Shown here: piece by piece, positions 8,074 through 10,564 of the stretch
Layout of the letters: the number at the start of each line of letters is the position of its first letter
Position numbering within the stretch: position 1 is the first letter of the stretch
Assembly (NCBI GenBank): GCA_021816385.1
Contig: JAKAYJ010000032.1
Location: 1-10,564, forward strand
DNA: 10,564 nucleotides
Origin: Thermoplasmata archaeon
GTDB lineage: Archaea > Thermoplasmatota > Thermoplasmata > Thermoplasmatales > Thermoplasmataceae
Direction of reading: 5' to 3'
Translations under genes and position numbers: made by a program
The notes under the pieces: generated by a model
Databases searched by the model: none
What the model saw: the letters and a program-made list of their open reading frames with translations, nothing else
What the model was told of the DNA's origin: nothing

Positions 8074-8087
8074 ATTATATATAAAAA
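8074..8087. promoter_or_regulatory. Shared divergent TATA box between the aminopeptidase and sua5 genes
   Basis: The 47-base gap holds a single strongly AT-rich element containing the palindrome TATATATA (8076-8083). On the plus strand its centre is about 25 bases before the sua5 ATG at 8105. On the minus strand the best box, TTTATATA (8085-8078), is centred about 24 bases before the aminopeptidase ATG at 8057. Archaeal TATA centres sit about 26 bases before transcript starts, so both genes would be leaderless or nearly so. Both also have only weak SD-like sequences (AGGT three bases before the sua5 ATG; GGAA upstream of the other), which agrees. Confidence 0.6.
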
Positions 8088-8104
8088 ATTACGGTACAGG
8101 TTTT

Positions 8105-9109
8105 ATGAGCATAATAATAGATACTGACTGTACTGACTACGATCCTGAAACCCTTAAGCCAGGCATAGAAGTTCTTAAGAAGGGAGGTACAGTAATCTTT
8201 CCCACAGAAACTGTCTACGGGTTGGGTGCCGATGCAACTTCTGATTCTGCATGCTCCAGGATTTTCACTGCGAAGGGAAGACCACAGGATAATCCACTAA
8301 TAATTCACCTAAGCGACACCAGTAGTCTTAACAGATACAGTTACTGGGATGGAGTTGAAAAAGCGGAGGAACTTGAAAAATTGTGGCCCGGTCCACTGAC
8401 CGTAATCGTGAAGAAAAGGGAGATGATTTCATCCGTTGCAAGTGCAGGTCTTGATACCATTGGGGTGAGAATACCTGACTGTAATTTCACGAGAGACCTC
8501 ATAAGGAAAGCGGATCTGCCAGTTGCTGCTCCCAGTGCCAACATTTCAGGAAGACCCAGTGCTACATCTATTTCACATGTTAAGGATGAACTTTGGAACA
8601 GGGTTGATTTGATGTACAATGCCGGTAAATCAAGAATTGGAATAGAATCGACGGTGATCCTGCCAGAGGGAGAAAAGTGCACGATCCTGAGGCCGGGTGC
8701 CTATACTGAAGATGATCTTCTCCTAATATTCAGAAAGGTAGAATATGCAAAAACTGGGGAAAGAATCATGTCTCCTGGAATGAAATACAGGCACTATTCC
8801 CCCTCTAAAAAGGTTTACAGGGCAGATCCAAATAAACTGCTTAGGATGCTTGAAAACAGGAAGAATATCCTTCCCATAGTATCTTCAGAACTTGGACAGA
8901 TGATCAGTGGAGATAAACTCATCCTTGGGAGTCGCAGTGATCCAGTTTCCATTTCCAGTAATCTGTACCACTGCCTGAGAAAACTGGATGAAACTGACTA
9001 TCAGGAGGGTATAATTGAGAGTTTTGAAGAAAAAGGTTACTTTATCTCAATTATGAACAGGGTTAATAGGGCATCTGTTCCAGTCACTGAACTGGAGGAT
9101 TTTAGGTAA
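8105..9109 (+). CDS. sua5: Threonylcarbamoyl-AMP synthase (Sua5 type, YrdC plus Sua5 domains)
   Basis: Sua5 makes threonylcarbamoyl-AMP from threonine, bicarbonate and ATP, the first step of t6A formation at position 37 of ANN-decoding tRNAs; the KEOPS complex then transfers the group. The YrdC/Sua5 core (about residues 15-205) shows GGTVIFPTETVYGLGADA (28-44), AKGRP (56-60) and NPLIIHL, WPGPLTV, and PSANISGRPSATS starting at P143, followed by RIGIESTVI and LRPGAY. The linker block SPGMKYRHYSP (223-233), which closes over the active site in Sua5 proteins, is intact. A smaller Sua5 domain follows (about 235-334), so this is the long form rather than the short YrdC/TsaC form. The length of 334 is normal. 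It diverges from the aminopeptidase gene and probably shares its TATA box. Confidence 0.95.
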   Translation: MSIIIDTDCTDYDPETLKPGIEVLKKGGTVIFPTETVYGLGADATSDSACSRIFTAKGRPQDNPLIIHLSDTSSLNRYSYWDGVEKAEELEKLWPGPLTVIVKKREMISSVASAGLDTIGVRIPDCNFTRDLIRKADLPVAAPSANISGRPSATSISHVKDELWNRVDLMYNAGKSRIGIESTVILPEGEKCTILRPGAYTEDDLLLIFRKVEYAKTGERIMSPGMKYRHYSPSKKVYRADPNKLLRMLENRKNILPIVSSELGQMISGDKLILGSRSDPVSISSNLYHCLRKLDETDYQEGIIESFEEKGYFISIMNRVNRASVPVTELEDFR

Positions 9110-9112
9110 AAA

Positions 9113-9120
9113 AATTTAAA
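9113..9120 (+). promoter_or_regulatory. Candidate TATA box for the downstream MFS gene
   Basis: AATTTAAA lies just after the sua5 stop. Its centre (about 9116.5) predicts a transcript start near 9142-9143, leaving a leader of about ten bases before the ATG at 9152. An SD-like GTGA sits at 9144-9147. The gene may therefore have its own promoter in addition to any read-through from sua5. Confidence 0.4.
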
Positions 9121-9134
9121 CTAAAGGTTCATAG

Positions 9135-9149
9135 GGTCAAAAAGTGACC
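9135..9149. promoter_or_regulatory. Possible operator: inverted repeat GGTCA-N5-TGACC
   Basis: A perfect five-base dyad (9135-9139 and 9145-9149) is centred at 9142, where the upstream TATA box predicts transcription to start. A related half-site, GGTTCA (9126-9131), precedes GGGTCA (9134-9139) as an eight-base direct repeat. A repressor bound there would block initiation. No regulator gene is adjacent, and a five-base dyad can arise by chance. Confidence 0.3.
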
Positions 9150-9151
9150 TG

Positions 9152-10486
9152 ATGGTCGAACAGAAGGAGTATCCGGTAAGCTACAGCAGGAGGTGGCGTT
9201 TGTGGTATCTAGCTTACATTTTTTCCAATATGTCGGCGGGACTCCTTACCCCTATGATTCCACTGTTCATTTCACTTTATTTCAGGCAGAACGTTGTCTT
9301 CGTGGGTATCGCATCATCCCTTTCATCCCTGTCTTCTGTCGTTGCCCTGATCCTCTGGGGAAATATATCGGATAATGTGAGGAAGAGGAAAGTTTTCATC
9401 CTTATAGGTTTCATGGGCTCATTCCTTTCCCTTTTCTTCATTATGTTTACCACGAACATACTTGACTACATAGGGATACTTGTGGTTTACCAGTTCTTTG
9501 CCATGGCTTCTGTTCCTGTATCAACACTGCTCGTTATAGAGAATGAAATTGAGAGCCAGTGGTCCAAGACTGTGGCCGTGTTCAGTGCAATTTCTACAGT
9601 AGGAACGGTGGTTGGACTTACACTCGGACTTGTTATTGTTGTTAGAAATCCCTCATCCATTGAAATACTGAAGGATATCTATCTTATTTCTGCATTCATC
9701 TACCTCATAGCCTTCATACTTGCCTATTTTTTACTTAAGGAATCATCCACAAAAATAAGAAGGTCGAGGATACAGAATATATTCTCAGTGAGGGGTTTTG
9801 AAAGAACAAGATATGCACCATCTTACGTGATACATATCGTAAAACTTTTCGGAAAAAAGAAAGGTGTAAAAACAAGCAGGTCGCTCATGTTATACATAAT
9901 CCTGTGTGGTTTGCTCATGGTTGGTTTTCAAACATTCTTCACGCCCTACCCTGTTTTTCTGATTGATAAATACAATGCTACAGAGGATATAGTTTACATA
10001 ATGTACCTGCTTAACAGTGCATTTTCTGTAGTCTCATTTAATCTATCAGGGAACTACATAAGGAAAAGAAGCTTGCAGAAAGCTATATACATTCCTCTTG
10101 CAGTAAGAATGATAGTGTTCGCTGCCACCAGCATAATTCCCTTCCTTGGGTTATACTCCTTTGGCTACATGATCCTGATTATTCTCATTTATGGGGCCAT
10201 GGGATTTGTCTGGAGCTATATCAGCATAACCCAGATAACATCAGTTACCACAATGGCAGACAGGGAAACCAGGGGAAGGGCAATTGGTTATTATAATTCA
10301 ATCCTTGGTGTTGGACAGATTATTGGTGCATTCATATCAGGATATATTGTAATATATCTTGGTTATGGAGGGGATTTCATGATTGCAGCTATAATAGTTG
10401 CAATTGGTTACATGGGATCGTTAAAAATTAAGGCCGGAATTAATCAAACCAGCATTTCCAGAGGAACTGCTGTTGCCTCAAAATAA
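9152..10486 (+). CDS. MFS transporter, complete, 12 predicted membrane helices
   Basis: This is a secondary transporter of the major facilitator superfamily in the cytoplasmic membrane; the substrate is unknown, and drug or metabolite export is as likely as uptake. About twelve hydrophobic segments fall at residues 17-40, 47-70, 79-99, 104-128, 140-163, 175-195, 246-268, 278-298, 310-330, 335-360, 376-402 and 406-424. MFS motif A lies between helices 2 and 3 (GNISDNVRKRK, 70-80). Its counterpart in the second half is GNYIRKRSLQK (300-310). A basic central loop of about 50 residues (196-245) joins the two halves. Helix 11 begins with GRAIGYYNSILGVGQIIGAF, the Gly-rich pattern common in drug:H+ antiporter-type MFS proteins. 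The basic N-terminus (YSRRWR) is consistent with a cytoplasmic start. The stop codon overlaps the end of a convergent gene by nine bases. Confidence 0.92.
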   Translation: MVEQKEYPVSYSRRWRLWYLAYIFSNMSAGLLTPMIPLFISLYFRQNVVFVGIASSLSSLSSVVALILWGNISDNVRKRKVFILIGFMGSFLSLFFIMFTTNILDYIGILVVYQFFAMASVPVSTLLVIENEIESQWSKTVAVFSAISTVGTVVGLTLGLVIVVRNPSSIEILKDIYLISAFIYLIAFILAYFLLKESSTKIRRSRIQNIFSVRGFERTRYAPSYVIHIVKLFGKKKGVKTSRSLMLYIILCGLLMVGFQTFFTPYPVFLIDKYNATEDIVYIMYLLNSAFSVVSFNLSGNYIRKRSLQKAIYIPLAVRMIVFAATSIIPFLGLYSFGYMILIILIYGAMGFVWSYISITQITSVTTMADRETRGRAIGYYNSILGVGQIIGAFISGYIVIYLGYGGDFMIAAIIVAIGYMGSLKIKAGINQTSISRGTAVASK

Positions 10487-10564
10487 TTCTACTGTATAAT
10501 TCATCCCTTCCCATCTATTGCTTTTCTTCCAGAAGAATGTAAATTCCAGCTGAGTTTCAGTTTT
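10478..10564 (-). CDS. C-terminal fragment of a minus-strand gene leaving the window
   Basis: On the minus strand a frame is open from the right edge for 28 codons and stops at TGA (10480-10478), nine bases inside the end of the convergent MFS gene. The residues include QLEFTFFWKKSNRWEG and end in MNYTVELF. The alternating hydrophobic and aromatic pattern looks like terminal β-strands of a real protein rather than random translation, and it fills the otherwise empty 78 bases after the MFS stop. I do not recognise the family. With only 28 residues visible it could still be chance, since the chance of 28 open codons is not negligible. Confidence 0.45.
   Translation of the reverse strand, partial: KTETQLEFTFFWKKSNRWEGMNYTVELF

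Noticed and set aside
8341..8682. A 113-codon minus-strand open frame inside sua5
   Set aside because: It lies opposite the conserved YrdC core, whose codon constraints explain the absence of stops; no family features are seen.
1..10564. Search for tRNA/rRNA genes, CRISPR repeats, insertion-sequence ends and att-like direct repeats
   Set aside because: Intergenic gaps are all under 130 bases and hold no cloverleaf, regular repeat array, transposase or long terminal repeat that I could see by eye.

Overview
The window looks like chromosomal DNA from a moderately AT-rich archaeon of the Thermoplasmatales (Thermoplasma, Ferroplasma, Cuniculiplasma or Acidiplasma type). The strongest evidence is a 792-residue M1 aminopeptidase of the tricorn-interacting factor F2/F3 type. 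Supporting signs are archaeal Shine-Dalgarno sites (AGGTGA, GAGGT), TATA-like boxes about 25 bases upstream of start codons, Arg codons dominated by AGG/AGA, frequent ATA for Ile, and very tight packing. Genus-level placement is an inference.

Layout: the C-terminal half of a major facilitator (MFS) transporter enters from the left edge (to 571). After a 127-base AT-rich gap with promoter-like boxes comes a tight plus-strand cluster of four genes: an SHMT-like PLP enzyme (699-1868), a protein with four CBS domains and a C-terminal domain whose predicted fold order resembles HPF/RaiA hibernation factors (1873-2973), and the metalloprotease pair TldD (2976-4358) and TldE (4368-5672). Gaps of 2-9 bases, with SD sites overlapping upstream stop codons, point to one translationally coupled operon. 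Convergent to it, 6 bases away, is the F2/F3 aminopeptidase on the minus strand (5679-8057). Only 47 bases separate its start from the divergent Sua5-type threonylcarbamoyl-AMP synthase (8105-9109); this gap holds one near-palindromic TATA box that could serve both genes. A second, complete MFS transporter follows (9152-10486), with a small inverted repeat at its predicted transcription start. The last 87 bases contain the C-terminal end of another minus-strand gene that runs off the right edge.

Taken together, the region is a housekeeping and peptide-turnover neighbourhood. TldD/TldE and the F2/F3 peptidase act on peptides, the latter on peptides from the proteasome/tricorn pathway. Sua5 starts t6A tRNA modification, the CBS protein may sense adenine nucleotides and act on ribosomes, and the SHMT-like enzyme probably handles amino acids. 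I see no insertion sequence, CRISPR array, tRNA, rRNA or phage signature. The most interesting items are the CBS plus HPF-like architecture, the SHMT homologue that lacks folate-site residues, and the compact divergent promoter.
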